Below are positions 32,666 to 46,200 of a DNA stretch of 64,000 nucleotides, in pieces. Location of the stretch: contig OZ025822.1 of NCBI GenBank assembly GCA_964019425.1, positions 1 through 64,000 on the forward strand, written 5' to 3'. Source of the DNA: Flectonema sp. DT1601 (taxonomy: Eukaryota > Euglenozoa > Diplonemea > Diplonemida > Diplonemidae). Under the pieces are notes generated by a model, which was not told where the DNA came from, did no database searches, and was given only the letters and a program-made list of their open reading frames with translations. Every line of letters starts with the position of its first letter. Position 1 is the stretch's first letter. The position numbers and the translations under genes are program-made.

Positions 32666-35600
32666 TTATTCGATAACAAGCGGCTCTCTCTTCAGTCGCA
32701 CAATTTGAATTAATCTCGCGACATGTGAGTTGACTGGAGTAGATTCTTTCATAAGGATATCGTCAGCAGCTTCCCACTCCTCTCGAAGAGCCAGTCGAAA
32801 GGCTTCAAAGTGAAACTGTCCAGCAGGTTGACCATCAGCATACTCTCGAGCAGGGTCATCAGGAAGCAGCTCTGATGCTAACATTTCCAACTCATAAACA
32901 GGAGTTGGATATTCTCTACGAGATGTTAAAGAACTGTAATGAATAATATCTACTGGTCTCATGATGAGGTTACTAGCTCCAGGTTTTTCAGCAATCTTAT
33001 CATAAACATATCCATCGACTAGTGTGAAAGTATTCATTTCCTTATTAAACCTTTCTAATGTACCTGCTTTGATTACTGGTTGACCGAGTACATTAACAAC
33101 AGTCATACCGTGTGAGTTGGGTGTTGATAAACTGAAGTTACCCCAAACCACTCTCCCACCACTGATACCAATACGCCCACGAACTCTTTGATTCTGACGC
33201 CGTTTTAAATACGATTGAATTTGAAGAGCGCATTCGCAGGCTTTTAGTGAGCGTTCGCACTTCCACAAAGCGAGCAAATGATGTCCTGAAATCGTTATTG
33301 TTGTTCCTCTGCTTTCAGAGATGGCGTTTACAGCGAAGGTAAATACCTCAGTGAAGAGTTCAATGCAGGCTTGTGGTTTCATACTTTTCATTACGAAGTC
33401 AAGTGATGAGACATTCAAAGCAAGTACAGTCGCCTCAACTTGATTTAGTGCATGTCGCGGTGATAAGTTTTGAACCTTCGTATCAACACTGAATCTGACT
33501 GCCTTGTTCTTCTTCTTCATCATCATTAGTGAGGATGAGGATGCGTTAGCATCTGCGATGCTCTCTTTATCATTTTCTTTATCTTTATTTTGTGGTGTGT
33601 GACTTAGTAGTGATAAGACAGCAGTTTTCCCTCGCGGAGAACGTGGATTTCCTCCAGACGGACTCGACATTGGGGTCAAGTTATTGTTCGAAACTTTTTC
33701 ATTTCTTTTCAATTTACTTTTCATATAGTGAAGGATACCTTGAGATGCATTTGTTGGTGATGGGGCAGATGAAGGTTCGCTGCTATCATTTCTTGGTGTT
33801 GGTGGAGTAGTTACAACCATCGGAGGGTCTTCTGTTCCCGCCTTGTTGGAAGTGTTTGTCATCGCCTTGGCTGCTTCAATCAAATCATTTTCTGTAAGAG
33901 AAGATATGCCACTTGCTTTTCCTTGAATTGAACTTCCAACTACTCCTTCAAAATTCCCTCCACTGGATGTCGCGGAAGAGACTAAAACAGATCCGTAGAT
34001 TCGCTCTCTTGAAACCTGCGAAACGAGACCTCCTCGAGTTTGCTTTCGGCTGACAGATTTATCGGCAGGTTCGAAAGTAAGAGAAACATTACCAGGAGGT
34101 GGTGAAGTAACAGTTTGTACAATACCACTGGACATCATTAACGGAGAAGGAGCTCTCCCTAATGTAGGACTTCCTCCCTCTCGAGGGCTGCCATCTCGTA
34201 AGGCTGACCTTTCTCTTGCACTCATTGGTGAATCTCCGATATCATTATCGTCAGCGTTTTCTAAACAATCTAATGCTCCCGGATGGACTAAATGTCTGGC
34301 TTCTAATACAGCACTAGCTAGTCTGTAGATTGCGATCTTTAGAAGAATTAATTCTTTGAAGCATCGAGACGGCAGGTTCATCTCCTCAAGAGGCTGCTCA
34401 CCGCATGCGAATGAATGAGCGAGAGTTGTGAACTTACTAATTGGTCTTAGTGCTACAGCAACAATCCAAGCAGAGATTGCAGAGCCACAGATCACAACAA
34501 TCCACATGGAGGCAAGACGAACATAATTTTCTTTTGGAAGCTGCTGCTTTATTTTACGAAGGTAGAGTCCTTCACCCCATCGACCAAGTGGTATGTCACT
34601 CCCTTCTGATAACGCCAGACTAGTTCGTGTGTGCCATGACATTTGTACAAATGGTGCCATAGTCTCCCCCTCCGAGAGATCAAGATTACTATCACCAAGT
34701 GAGATGTATTTCCGATGTTTCCAAATTAAATCTCCCACAGAGAATGCTAAGTGATAAGTTTTATTACTTATCTCACTTTCTCTACAAGACATTATTAGAA
34801 TAACTGAAGGGTCAATTGGATTAGATTGTGGTCGTGGGTACAACGAGTAGATTTCATTTACAGAAACGCTGTCAGTGTCGTTATATTCCCAACTGTCACC
34901 GTCATGCATCCAAGACCTCTTATATAATCTAGAGCAGATGATTGATTCACCAGTGTGATAGTTTATATTGTTAAATAGTAAGTCTGGCATATGAAGCTCT
35001 TCAGTTGGTAAGACTGACATACTTCCATGTGAGATACTTACTTCAGAAGCATTCGATCGATTATAGTTACAAACTGGTGAGTCTGAATTAGTTACCCAGT
35101 ATTTGTGAGCAATATCTAAACTGCTGTGTCCACAAGAATAGTTATTCACTCTAGAAATATCCATTAACTTCATCCTCGCTCTTGACAACATTACATTCGC
35201 TTCAAAGAACGACAGCTCTGTTGACGCTTGTGCGATTTCTGTTAATCGATTCTTTGCGTCAGATCGGTTTTGTTCGTATGATCCTCTCAGAAGAAATGTT
35301 CCACACAAACCAGTAACAAAGAATATCATTCCACTCAGTAATCCAGCCATACCTCTCAGTGATAAAGTACAGCAGAAGAATGTTGAGTAAAGTTCTTGAT
35401 CGTCATCTGTTATGTCCTTCGGTCTTTGCTCTCCGAATCCATCAGCTTGTTTTCTAGGTCTTATCCCATGTAAGACATCAAGTACACGTATTGGTGGTTG
35501 TACTGTTGCTCCTTTTATTGTAAAGTAACCAACAACAGCAAGATTCCCAAAACAAGATACCAAAACGATGTACATTCGACTGATCAGCTTGGCCGTGTCG

Positions 35601-36151
35601 CACCAGATGACGTGATCTGAATCATCACCAATTCCTCCAATTAAGTTTGGGTTGACTTCAGTACTGACACCGATTATTGTTAAAAAGATACTGACAACTG
35701 CTAATGCAGCAACTGACGTAACTCTGTGTCCGATATATAATCCTATAGTTGGGGCAGTAGTAGAGAGGAGATAGAATGGAGCCTTACCATGTAAGAATAA
35801 CGTACACACTACTGGCACTACAAGTAGTGACAGTGATAGACATCGACGAATACCACTCAAACTATGAGTGATAATGTAGTGAACAAAACTAAGTACCAAC
35901 AACAAGAAACTAAAAGTCCCACTACTCGCTATAACAAGACAATATTTTACAGATAACTCATCCTGAGCGATTGGTGTTAGCGAGAAGACAATAACAAACA
36001 AGTAATGCATTGCAACATACATTGATATTACACAACAAGTTAATTTATCACTTTGGATAGCTGTTGTGTCTGTGACGGTTATTCCCATCGCAATTAAATA
36101 TCCCAACCTCTTTGGGATCCACGGCATTCTAACATCCTCTGAGTCTTCCAT
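32666..36151 (-). CDS. Multi-pass receptor with inactive class III cyclase-like domain
   Basis: 1,161 residues, ATG at 36151. About seven hydrophobic segments fill residues 30-305. An extracellular-type region follows (about 305-540), then a further TM (about 545-567, RLASMWIVVICGSAISAW) and a HAMP-like linker (LRPISKFTTLAHSFACGE, about 568-620). A Ser/Pro-rich stretch (about 640-895) leads to a nucleotide-cyclase-like domain (about 903-1045). Both metal-binding Asp of active cyclases are absent: N913 (LALNVSSLDF) and H957 (ISGHHLLALW). The region matching WGxxVNxAxR reads LGQPVIKAGTL, so substrate residues are lost too. RIGISGGRVVWGNF keeps the fold signature. It is probably a signalling receptor or a dimer partner, not an enzyme (inference). 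Confidence 0.72.
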   Translation of the reverse strand: MEDSEDVRMPWIPKRLGYLIAMGITVTDTTAIQSDKLTCCVISMYVAMHYLFVIVFSLTPIAQDELSVKYCLVIASSGTFSFLLLVLSFVHYIITHSLSGIRRCLSLSLLVVPVVCTLFLHGKAPFYLLSTTAPTIGLYIGHRVTSVAALAVVSIFLTIIGVSTEVNPNLIGGIGDDSDHVIWCDTAKLISRMYIVLVSCFGNLAVVGYFTIKGATVQPPIRVLDVLHGIRPRKQADGFGEQRPKDITDDDQELYSTFFCCTLSLRGMAGLLSGMIFFVTGLCGTFLLRGSYEQNRSDAKNRLTEIAQASTELSFFEANVMLSRARMKLMDISRVNNYSCGHSSLDIAHKYWVTNSDSPVCNYNRSNASEVSISHGSMSVLPTEELHMPDLLFNNINYHTGESIICSRLYKRSWMHDGDSWEYNDTDSVSVNEIYSLYPRPQSNPIDPSVILIMSCRESEISNKTYHLAFSVGDLIWKHRKYISLGDSNLDLSEGETMAPFVQMSWHTRTSLALSEGSDIPLGRWGEGLYLRKIKQQLPKENYVRLASMWIVVICGSAISAWIVAVALRPISKFTTLAHSFACGEQPLEEMNLPSRCFKELILLKIAIYRLASAVLEARHLVHPGALDCLENADDNDIGDSPMSARERSALRDGSPREGGSPTLGRAPSPLMMSSGIVQTVTSPPPGNVSLTFEPADKSVSRKQTRGGLVSQVSRERIYGSVLVSSATSSGGNFEGVVGSSIQGKASGISSLTENDLIEAAKAMTNTSNKAGTEDPPMVVTTPPTPRNDSSEPSSAPSPTNASQGILHYMKSKLKRNEKVSNNNLTPMSSPSGGNPRSPRGKTAVLSLLSHTPQNKDKENDKESIADANASSSSLMMMKKKNKAVRFSVDTKVQNLSPRHALNQVEATVLALNVSSLDFVMKSMKPQACIELFTEVFTFAVNAISESRGTTITISGHHLLALWKCERSLKACECALQIQSYLKRRQNQRVRGRIGISGGRVVWGNFSLSTPNSHGMTVVNVLGQPVIKAGTLERFNKEMNTFTLVDGYVYDKIAEKPGASNLIMRPVDIIHYSSLTSRREYPTPVYELEMLASELLPDDPAREYADGQPAGQFHFEAFRLALREEWEAADDILMKESTPVNSHVARLIQIVRLKREPLVIE

Positions 36152-36359
36152 TTCTTTATTATCTTACTGACATCTGTGAATGAAGATCTGTTCCTGTCTT
36201 GTGAAATTAAATTAACAAAAGAAAAAGACAACACAAAATAAAAACAAAGGATTCGTAACAATTATGATTGACGTGATGTGTTTTCTGGTAACACTTATAC
36301 AGCGACGTGTTGTAGTCGCAGTAGGAGTATAATAATAGACTATTCGATTTCATTCTATT

Positions 36360-37223
36360 TTATCTCTTTTTATATAAACAAGGTTGCAACAGGTCTGATG
36401 TACCTTCCGGAACGTATCTCCGAGATCCTTTTAATTTAGTACTCGTGATAGAAATGAAGTGGGTGTTTGATTGATTTGGCTTCTCACTATTAAACCCCAG
36501 ACTCGACAAGAAAGTAAGGAATCCAGGTATGTTCTTAAGACGAGATGTTACTTCGGCAATTTTAAGAACTCCGTTAAATGCGAGAATCCGATGAGCTTCA
36601 CAAATGATATTAGGCCAGTTAGTACCCATCAAAGCTAATGATAAAACAACAACATCACAAGACTGAGTAGGAAGAGGAGTCGCTCTAGCGATGTCACATC
36701 TGGTTACGTGAGGTGCCTTCGATACTAAATCAAATGAATGAACTTCAGCTTTTGGAAGTTTACAGGCGAGGAGTCCATCTCCACATCCGAGGTCAGCAAT
36801 AACAAAACGCTTGTCCTTCTTCATCGGCATTTTTAAAATTTCTTTCGCTACAACGTCAACGGGATTGCTTGGCCACTTTGCTACTTGGTCCCGAAACCCT
36901 TCGTGATATTCTTCAAACAGCTCTGGTTCATCTTTAAACATTCCGTCAGCCTCATTACTTGACGTCGTATATAACTTTTCATTTAACCATCTGAACTTAC
37001 CTCCTTTTAATTTATCAGACAGTTTGTCTAAGGCTCCTTTCTTACTCGCAGCTTTCTTCTTTTTCATCACTGTTTCCACCCAACCCTTTGGGGGTTGTAA
37101 AGGTTTCTTATCAGGGTAGGCTCTCACTATGACATCAATTAATATTGTGTTTTGTCTTTTTGGTCTCTTCACGGAATCATTTTCAATTCTAACGGTGCTT
37201 TCCCTCTTTGCTTTCGTCGCCAT
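36360..37223 (-). CDS. RRP8-type rRNA adenine N1-methyltransferase
   Basis: 287 residues from ATG at 37223 (MATKAKRES). Another in-frame ATG 13 codons upstream reads through a pyrimidine-rich TTTTCTTTCCTTAG that looks like a splice acceptor, so I prefer the shorter form. Nucleomethylin/RRP8 signatures: KLKGGKFRWLNEKLYTTSS, EYHEGFRDQVAKWPSNPVD, motif I VIADLGCGDGLLA, HSFDLVSKAPHVTRCDIA, and VVVLSLALMGTNWPN followed by AEVTSRL. In yeast and human, RRP8 methylates N1 of an adenosine in 25S/28S rRNA in the nucleolus using S-adenosylmethionine. The N-terminus is basic, as expected for nucleolar targeting. Confidence 0.93.
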   Translation of the reverse strand: MATKAKRESTVRIENDSVKRPKRQNTILIDVIVRAYPDKKPLQPPKGWVETVMKKKKAASKKGALDKLSDKLKGGKFRWLNEKLYTTSSNEADGMFKDEPELFEEYHEGFRDQVAKWPSNPVDVVAKEILKMPMKKDKRFVIADLGCGDGLLACKLPKAEVHSFDLVSKAPHVTRCDIARATPLPTQSCDVVVLSLALMGTNWPNIICEAHRILAFNGVLKIAEVTSRLKNIPGFLTFLSSLGFNSEKPNQSNTHFISITSTKLKGSRRYVPEGTSDLLQPCLYKKR

Positions 37224-40200
37224 TTTTTGTTGATGTTTGCTAAGGAAAGAAAACAGTGACATACTTTATAGAGTTTTTCCGAGTGTAAGAAATTAAACAA
37301 ATCGATCTACGAGAGTAACGAAGTAAACGTTTCCATGTAAATGGAGTCGGTGTGTGAACAGACCAAAATTATTTCATTTGTTGAGTTGTTAGCTGCGGAT
37401 GCTGCCCAGCGTTTCCCTGTTAGACATTTGAATTATTAAATCTTTTACTCTTCCTTCGATGTATTCGTGAAAACTAACTTTCCCATCGCCATGATCATAT
37501 TTCATTATTGCTTTAACTGCGGGAAGTAGTTCTTTTGAAAGTTGTTCAGGTTGTGATTTGAGTTCTGGATTGACCCCCACGAGAGTCTTCTTCAGTGACC
37601 TAACACATTCTAAAAGATCAATAAAACCATCTTTGTTGCTGTCAAGTCTCATGAAGTCTGGTGAGAAATTCTCTTCTACAAAATGAGTGAATTGCTGTAA
37701 CATAATCTGATCTTCAGCAGGGGGTTCACCCTCACCCTTTCCATGAATCATGTATCCAAGTAGTCTGTTTGCCATTTCGACTGTGATTGGAAGTCCTAAT
37801 TCACTAAAATATCTATATACTTCATCAGCTTGTAGGAATAGTTGTTTTGCTCCTCCAGTGTCGCTACTTCTCGCCCATGACCGAAATACTAATTCAGACT
37901 TTTTACGATGATCAATACCATACAACCCAAGAACTTGTCCCATTCTTGTTATCTGTTAAAAATATATTTAAGAGGAACACATCGATATCCTTATTCACTC
38001 ATCGTCTTTATTACTATTGATGAAGAAATAGTTAGACATTCATCACAGATGTGATCATAAATAAAAGCAGTCAATCCTCTGACTACCGGGGCGGGCTAAT
38101 TACCACCGCTGGTTTGATTTGAAGTTAGAAATGGAAAACTTCTCTATTTGAAAACTGATGGTGAAAACCATCACAAGTTCCATTGCGTGAAGTTAATATT
38201 GCGGAGCATCTTCGCTCACAACCATCACATCATCATCTTCACAGCCAAGCTCCCCAAAGAGATCTTCTGCTTTGGAGAATAAGTTTGCTGCTGCTCGTCT
38301 GAATTCGACATCAGAAATATCATCCTGCAGCTCTTTGAATTGTGATATTTGATGAGGGAGGTATGCTGCATCCAAATCATAGAATTCAACTGGAATATGA
38401 GACAGTTGAGTATTTAGAGCATCACAAAACACCGTGAAGAATGGAATCATTAAATTAGAAGACAGCAACGACTCAGATGTGCAGATTATCTGAAGAACAG
38501 ACTTCCAATGTTCAAATGCATCGTAGTTTTGTGATATTAAAAACATCGTAAATGAGAGTTGGAAATCAGCCAAAACAGACCGTCCAGTAGCATCAGAGGT
38601 TTTGTTTATGAGGTATTTTAGTTTGTGTGATCCGTCAAAATTCCAACACGTGCTGGAGATTCCTTCAGGAGCTGCAACTGGAGCTGTCGCAAAAAATAAA
38701 TTAGCAGTCGGTCCGTGTGGATCTATTTCCTTACCATCAGGTGATGGTTGAGTACTGCTGTGAATTACTTTGCTGACTGGTCTGACTCTTTCAATGTCGG
38801 ATTGAGTGACGTTACTTATTAAGACGTCCCAGGATACTTTCATATCAAAAGGATACGGAGCGAGACCATCATCAAACTCCAATCTAACAATCGATTGTTT
38901 GTATCCCTCAGAGTCGTCATCGTTTAGTATTATTATACTTTCTGTTTTAGGATCCCATTTTCCAACTGTTACGTTCTCTGATAGTTGAGTCCCTCGTTTT
39001 ATTTCTATAAAAAAAGAACACATTGCAGCCATCTCAGAACCATTACTGTAGTGAATCAGATGAACACCTTCTGGGATCATTTTTATACCTTTAAACTTCT
39101 CTCCTGTACTCCAACTCTTCATATCAATGCCAAACGATCCTTTTAGCGGGAAGTCCAATATTAGAATTGACCCACCAGTCTTAGCTAAGTGTAGAGCAGT
39201 GTTGTTATCCATTTCTAATATAAAGTTACTACTGTTCGTAAGAAAGTATTGTTATTGAGTAAGTTGGTGGGGCGTTTTTTTCTTTTTTTTTTAATCAAGT
39301 TAGTACAACAAAAAAAAAAGAAAAAAAACAAGTGAAATAACTGTAAAGTAATTCACAATTTAAAGAAACAGAATTTGTTATTATTTTTCGGTCCTATTTC
39401 TTCGGAGTTTTGTTGCAAAAGTTTTAATGTTCGCAACCTTGCGGATTGCTTTTAGTCTCAACTTTGTAGGTTTTGGTGGTGGAGAAGGACTTTGAGCGAC
39501 AACAGCAGGTGTGGTTGCTGACATCAAAGATTCTTTTAATTTTGTTTCAGCTTCTCGAACAAGTTGCTGAATTTGATTCCAATCATCCGAAGGTGAGACG
39601 GTTGTACTTTTTAAACTTTTTGGAGAATCTAACTCCCCACCTGATGTCATTAGAAGTAATTTCTGTGATCGTTTTGGAGAGTCGAGCTCTTCCTCATCAG
39701 ACTCAACTTGTCTAAAGACATCATCTTCACAACCATCAGGTAGAGACCATTGATGTTTATCGTTGTCTATTATTACAACTTCTGGTGATTCTGCTTTTGA
39801 AAATAATGAAATTTCACTTCCAAAACGTTTAGTGGAAGTTCGAGATCGGAAACTACTTCTCGAAGAGTTATGTGGTTGATGACTAACACAGATCCCGAGA
39901 GTACCAAGACTTCCTTTAGTGATTGCTGGAGACATTCTAAATGTACGTCGCGATGATCCAATTCCTGGGGCTAACCAACCTGAAGTCAAAGATGATATCG
40001 ACCCACCTGGTCGACTAAATGAAGATCGACCAGCAGTTGCCAAAGATGGTGATAACGGTCGTACTACAACTGATGATCTTTTCCTCAGTTCCGTCAACGG
40101 TTTTGATTCCACTCCAGCAACTCTTGTTTCCCTCAGTGACGTTCTTAAAACCTCTTCTAGTTGCAAATTATAATTATAAATCGGTGGGATGTTGTTCCGC

Positions 40201-43170
40201 TGTCTCTTTTCTCTGTACAACAATAACTTAGATCTCAACATTGTGTTTACGATGTTTATTTTATGAGATTCATTTGTTTCAATTGTCGCTAATTCAATCA
40301 TTCCGACTTCAATGATGTTGTTGTCGTTGATCTTCTTCCCAAATGAGATTTTTTGCTTCAGAAAGACAGCTGCTTGTCTCTGCCAGTCATTCCACATGTG
40401 AAGTATTCTCAGTTTCGCAACAGTCTTTTGTGATTGCCACATTCTAACTTGGGATTGTATTTTAATTGCAACTCTCCTCAAGTCACGACAAACATCAAGT
40501 AAATCAGTTGTTTGTTTCGTCAATCTCAGAGATGATAAAACACAGTCAGCTGCTTGTGATAAGACCATTACAGATTGATCCATAAAAAGTATTCTAAAGT
40601 AGTCAGGTTTACTTCCCAAACATGTTGTTTCCGCTGCAGATAATCTTCTTTTAGCTGTGTTGTTGTGTGTCTGAGGAAATTCTACAGATGACAGTAACTC
40701 TCTATAGTTGGATATGTTAGTGTTTTGAAGTGGAATGACACCACTCCTTGGTGATTCAGTCACGCTCCATGGAACAAGTCTCAATAGCTTAATGTTTGTC
40801 GTCGTTATTTCTGTCTGAGTTGTGGATCCTTTTCTTGACCAACTTGCTCTAAAGCTCCTCGTCCCCGCCTTCGACAATAACGGAGACAGTAACGGAGACA
40901 CCAACGGAGACGGAGGTGACTTCACACAAGACTCAAAAATCTGAAGCAACAATTCTCCTTCTTGATCAAGATACTCACTACAAAGTACTTTAATATGTTC
41001 AGAAGTACTATGAGAACTTTTTCTAAATGGATAACTATGAAATGCGTGTGACATCATTTGATAACAACCACCAACACTAAGCATTCCACCAACAATACTC
41101 GTGTCAGCTTCAGTTGTAGATACTAAAGGTCTTCTATTTGTTTGTGTAAAGACTGGAGTTATCTTCCAGGGGAGGGTGACTGGAACTTTTGCAAACAGAG
41201 ATGGATTGTGAAAAAGTGTTGAAATCTGTTTCCACAACCGAGTACTGTCCAAATCACCAGCCGTGTAAATAGCTGACAGTTCAACAGCTGGTACGCGAGA
41301 CTGACTGCGGTACCATGAGATTACAGAACGCTGATCTGCAATCTCAGCGTACTCAATTGGCTCGATGTTCTTATAGTCTCCGCAAGTCATATCAATTCCG
41401 TTTTCTAGTAGCCATTTCAAGACTTCAACGTGTCCTTCAGCTGCTGCATAGTGAGCTGCGGTACATCCTTCATTATCTCTTAATAATGTCGAAGCATTTC
41501 TTTCATAAAGCCAAATTAATACTTCTAACTGTCCCTTTCCTGCTGCGCAGTGGACACCACCCTGTCCTGTTGCTTCGTCTCTGATTAAATCTAATTCTCT
41601 GTTTACTCTTTCTTCATTCCAAATGGTATTTAGTAGATTTAGATTTCCATTCTCAGCTGCCTGTAGAAAATCTTCCGTCGCCATATCTGATTTGGAGAAA
41701 CTGCTTTCATCGCATTTGAAAAGTATTGCTGACGGAGAATATTTCAATTTTTTTCTTGTGTTCCTCCTGTTTAACAAAATAGTCTTTACTACTAAATACA
41801 ATAAAAAAAAATTAAATAAACTAAACCGTGCGAAACTAAAACAAAGATTGTGGGGTAGGAAAAAATAGAGAACAAGTAACGTATTACACAAAAATCTTAT
41901 TTTTTTTTGTTTTTTTTGTTTTTTTACTTTTTTTTTTTTTCAAATAAAGAAAGCTAAAATCCAAAAACAAGCTTATCAGAGTTTAAATCTCATCTCCCAC
42001 TCTGGTGGGTCTAAATTGATTGAAAATATTAAACTACCTACTTGTGTAGAAACGGCAAACAGGAAAGAAAACAGAAAATAAAATGATTCTACGAAACCAC
42101 TTGCGGTTTCACCCAATTTTACTTTCCTACATCAGGGAAACGTTTCGAGGAAGAAAAAAAAAAAAAAAAAAAAGTAAAAAAAAAAGTAAAAAAAGATATT
42201 ATTTTTTTGCTACAACATATTCTCGCAAGAAGTTACACTAACTAACACAGTTTTCCCAAATGGGTTATCACGAAATGGGTTTCCTTCGCCGGCCTAATGG
42301 AAAGCACAGTACGAAAGAAAGGTAAGGTTCAACCCCCAGAGAAGATTCAATATTTTTATATTTTCGCTACTATTTTCTTCTCTATTTTCTATTGGGACTT
42401 GCCTATTTGAAGGCAGCAAACGTAGCAACTCTTCTCGGAAAACTGAATTTTTATTTTTTTTTATATTTTTTTTACAAAAGTTTTGTGATTTTCCTCCCTT
42501 CTTTTATTTTATTTCTTTTTTTTTTTTTTGGTATTAACAAATAGTTATCCAGACCAAAAGAAAATACAAAATGTTGTTTACTAAACTACTAACAAACCTC
42601 TTTATCAAAGCTGGTTGGCGTGAAGTCGCCCCAACCAGACAGACGTATTTTCATCACATAAACAACTAAATCATAAAATTACTTTTTAAAAAAACCATTC
42701 AGATAAGCCTTATATTTTGTTGATCGCAGCTAGTTTTACTGGCGCACAGGGAAATAGATAACATGACATAATAAATAACGGCTCTTAATCTGAATAGTTT
42801 CTTCTCCGACTTCGTCGGTGCAAAAAAAAAAAGAAAATATTATCGGAGCCCCACGCCTTCGTTGGAGAACTAAAGAGAAACATAAAATAGGTAATCAAGA
42901 ATAAATAATTAGAGAATGACAAAAATGCCCAGAAGGGCAAATACCCAGAAGGGCTAACCTCATTAGATTTGTTTTTCTTTTCTACTGTCGCTGACAACGA
43001 GTGTGGGTGCGGAATTGCGATATCAGACTCAAAGAGAGATAAATTAGATGGTAATGCAGCAGTTCGAAAGTATTCAATTGCAAGCTGTCATAGATGTGAG
43101 TGAAGGAAATAGAAAAGGAAAAGGGAAGGAGCTAACACGTTTCGACAATCTTAACACGTTTTGAAGATAA

Positions 43171-43203
<33 letters not shown>

Positions 43204-46200
43204 GGATTGGAAAAAATCCAAAAATTTACTACTCTAATAAACCTTATGAGAGTGTTGTTTTATTGAAGTAAATAACAGCGAAGGTTTTTTAATGAAAAAT
43301 TAATTCACCGTCAGAGAACTTTTTATGCTTTGGTTGCAAAGTATCTTTTCAACATGACGGAAATGATGAAAAGTTAGAACACCGTTCTTTGTAAGTGAGC
43401 AATACAATACAAGAGCCGTATTGCTGATTTGATCCAGAATTTGAGTTTTTTTTTTTTTTTTTGTTTTTGAGACTCATCGAATTTGAGAAGAAAAGAGATT
43501 TCAGATTTTTAAAAGGAAAGAAAAAAAAAAAACAATTTCAAATAATTCAGATTGAAAAAAAAAAAGAAAATTAATTATTATTTTACATACACATTGTGGT
43601 TTTCAGGCGATGAAAGTAGTTACTTTTTTCTATCCATCCCCTGCCCTCCCTGCAGGTTTATCTACTTTGCAAAAAGAACTGATTGCTTTACGTAAATAAA
43701 ATATCGAATAACGAACTACTTCCCTCAAATATAAATATCTCGTAGGTAGCTTATCGAGTGAGAGCTAACGATCACAAGCTTCAGATATGATGACAAAGAA
43801 GACAAACAGATCTGATAACTTTAAAAAAGTAAATAATAATAATAATTGATATCGAATACGAAAATACTTTTATGTGAACCGGACACTAAAAGAAAAAAAA
43901 AAAAAAAAAAAATCAGAACTGGAAGAGACTGACCAACCGACAATAATATTATGGAAAGGAAGGAGAGAGAGAAAAGAGAGAAAAAAAGTGAAAGAGAGAG
44001 AAATAAGGGGGTTTTTTTGGAATACAGAAACTAATATTAAAAAAAACGAGAAAGGTAAGTGTGCCCCTCATAGGATTGTGATGACCTCGACAGCTATTCA
44101 ATTCAATTGTAGTGAATTACAGTTCAGGAAAGTGTCAAAACAAATTACGAGTTTTGCGATGATATCATCTTCGCTTATTATTATTAAGAACAATTTTAAC
44201 GGCTGATAAAAAGTCATTCCGTAGGTTGTTCATTTATAGAGACACCCATAATCTCAGGTTCACTCTGTTTCTTAACGAAGCACATAGTCTTACCTTTTCC
44301 CTTTAGATGGATATTTCCAAACGTTTCGAACTCACATTCCTCACTTACAACTTCAACAACATTTGCTGAAACGAGTACTCCAAAAGGAGGAGCATTGCTA
44401 CTAAGTCGAGAAGCAGTATTAACACAATCACCGAAGATGTCGTAAACGAAATTTGAAGTTCCCAACAACCCAGCTGATAGTTTTCCGCATTGAATTCCTC
44501 CTCGAGCTTTAATTGTTCGATTGTTTTCCTTGTTAAACTTACGAACGACTTTCATTGCTTCGTGAGCAAAACCGACAACAGAACTCGCATGGTCAGGAGT
44601 AGGATTAGGACAACCAGAAACAACAATGTAAGGAATATTCTTCAACTTTACAATCTGAGGATACGATCCCAAGAGCTCATCAATAGCTCCCAGAAAAGTA
44701 TTTAATTCAAAGACGACGTTGGAAGGAGACGTCGTTTCAGTGACGCCAATTATGTCGTCAAATAAAAGAAAGCCAACAGTTGCCATTTCAACGTCGTGAA
44801 CTACTTCTGTGTCACCTCTTCCAACTGCGTGTAAAACTTCTGCGGGAACAGCATTTAAAAGTGTGTTTTCAGCTGCTGTTGTAGAAGCATCAACTGCTTG
44901 TTGTTCTTGACTGATTCGTTGATGATCTTCCCAAGTTCTTCTCAGAGTTCTTTCTGTAATTACTGAAGCATATGAAGCAAGAAATCCACCCGCAATGATA
45001 CTTGGTATTAATGTTGATAAATCATTACCATGTTCATCATCTCCTCTTATTAGTAGAAGAAGAACTGAAGAAACACAACCCGCGGTGATTGCTGACAATT
45101 TACACTGCAAAGTCATCATCGGATGAAATGCTGACAAAACTAATAATTGCATAAAAACAACAGTCGTATATCCCGTTGCGAGTGACGTCTCAGAGAAGGC
45201 AGCACAGACAATTCCTAATGCGATAAAAACTGACAGGATTGTTATAAAATAAGAGACTGGTCCAACCTGTTCATCAGAACCTTTTCCAATAAGACTTCCA
45301 ACAATTAACGGTCCGACTACAAATAGAGGACAGCTAAATGAAATGCTATCAATACTCTCGATGACTAACAGACCTCCACTTAATGAAGTAGACAACACAA
45401 CAAGTATAGCGTAAGGTAATACAGATGATGTCAGTGGTGATTTAACGAATTGTCGATAGTGTTTCTCATCAACAGCTGATAGAAAAGAGAATCCATCAGA
45501 TAACAAATCAGAACGCTGACCCTGAAATAATCTATCTCGAAGACACCCATCGAGTGATAAGAAAGTAAATCTATTGACTGCCATCATAGCTCCTCCCAAC
45601 TTTCTTCTAAAAGGATCTGAGTCTGGTTCTCCCCGAGGAGGATCTCTGAGTATCCTTTCAAGTAACGATCTCTCATTTGGTGTTGAAGTTTTTGGTGCCG
45701 GGAGAGGCTTAATTAAACAATTACTAACATTCTTTGTGATGGTAGTCACTCTACGACTAGCCTGAGTTAGGCTTGTTTTTCTTAATAAGAAGATTCCCGA
45801 CCCAGGTACTTTTACTTCGTGTTTTTCGAATGAAAAGAAATTACGAAGACGATTAGCGACACCGTCACTAACTTGAACCATTCCAGGAATTCCTGTTGAT
45901 TCCATTTGAACTGCTTCTGTTAACGCTTCACCCAATACTTCGTATTGAGCTCTAACTCTTCCTGCCATTGTCGCTAATAAAATCCCATTTCCAATACCAA
46001 CTCTCATTGACAATGCGGCATCTAAACTTCTCGAAACTTGACTAATCTGCATTGCTAAAGAAGCGGCATTGCAATAGTCTTCAGTTGTTCTGGCCGGGTG
46101 GACAGCTGCTATCCAGGCATCACCAAGTGTCTTTACCTTTTCAACAGAATACTTCTCAGCATAGTAATCACAGTTTGTATATAATTTATTAAGCATACTT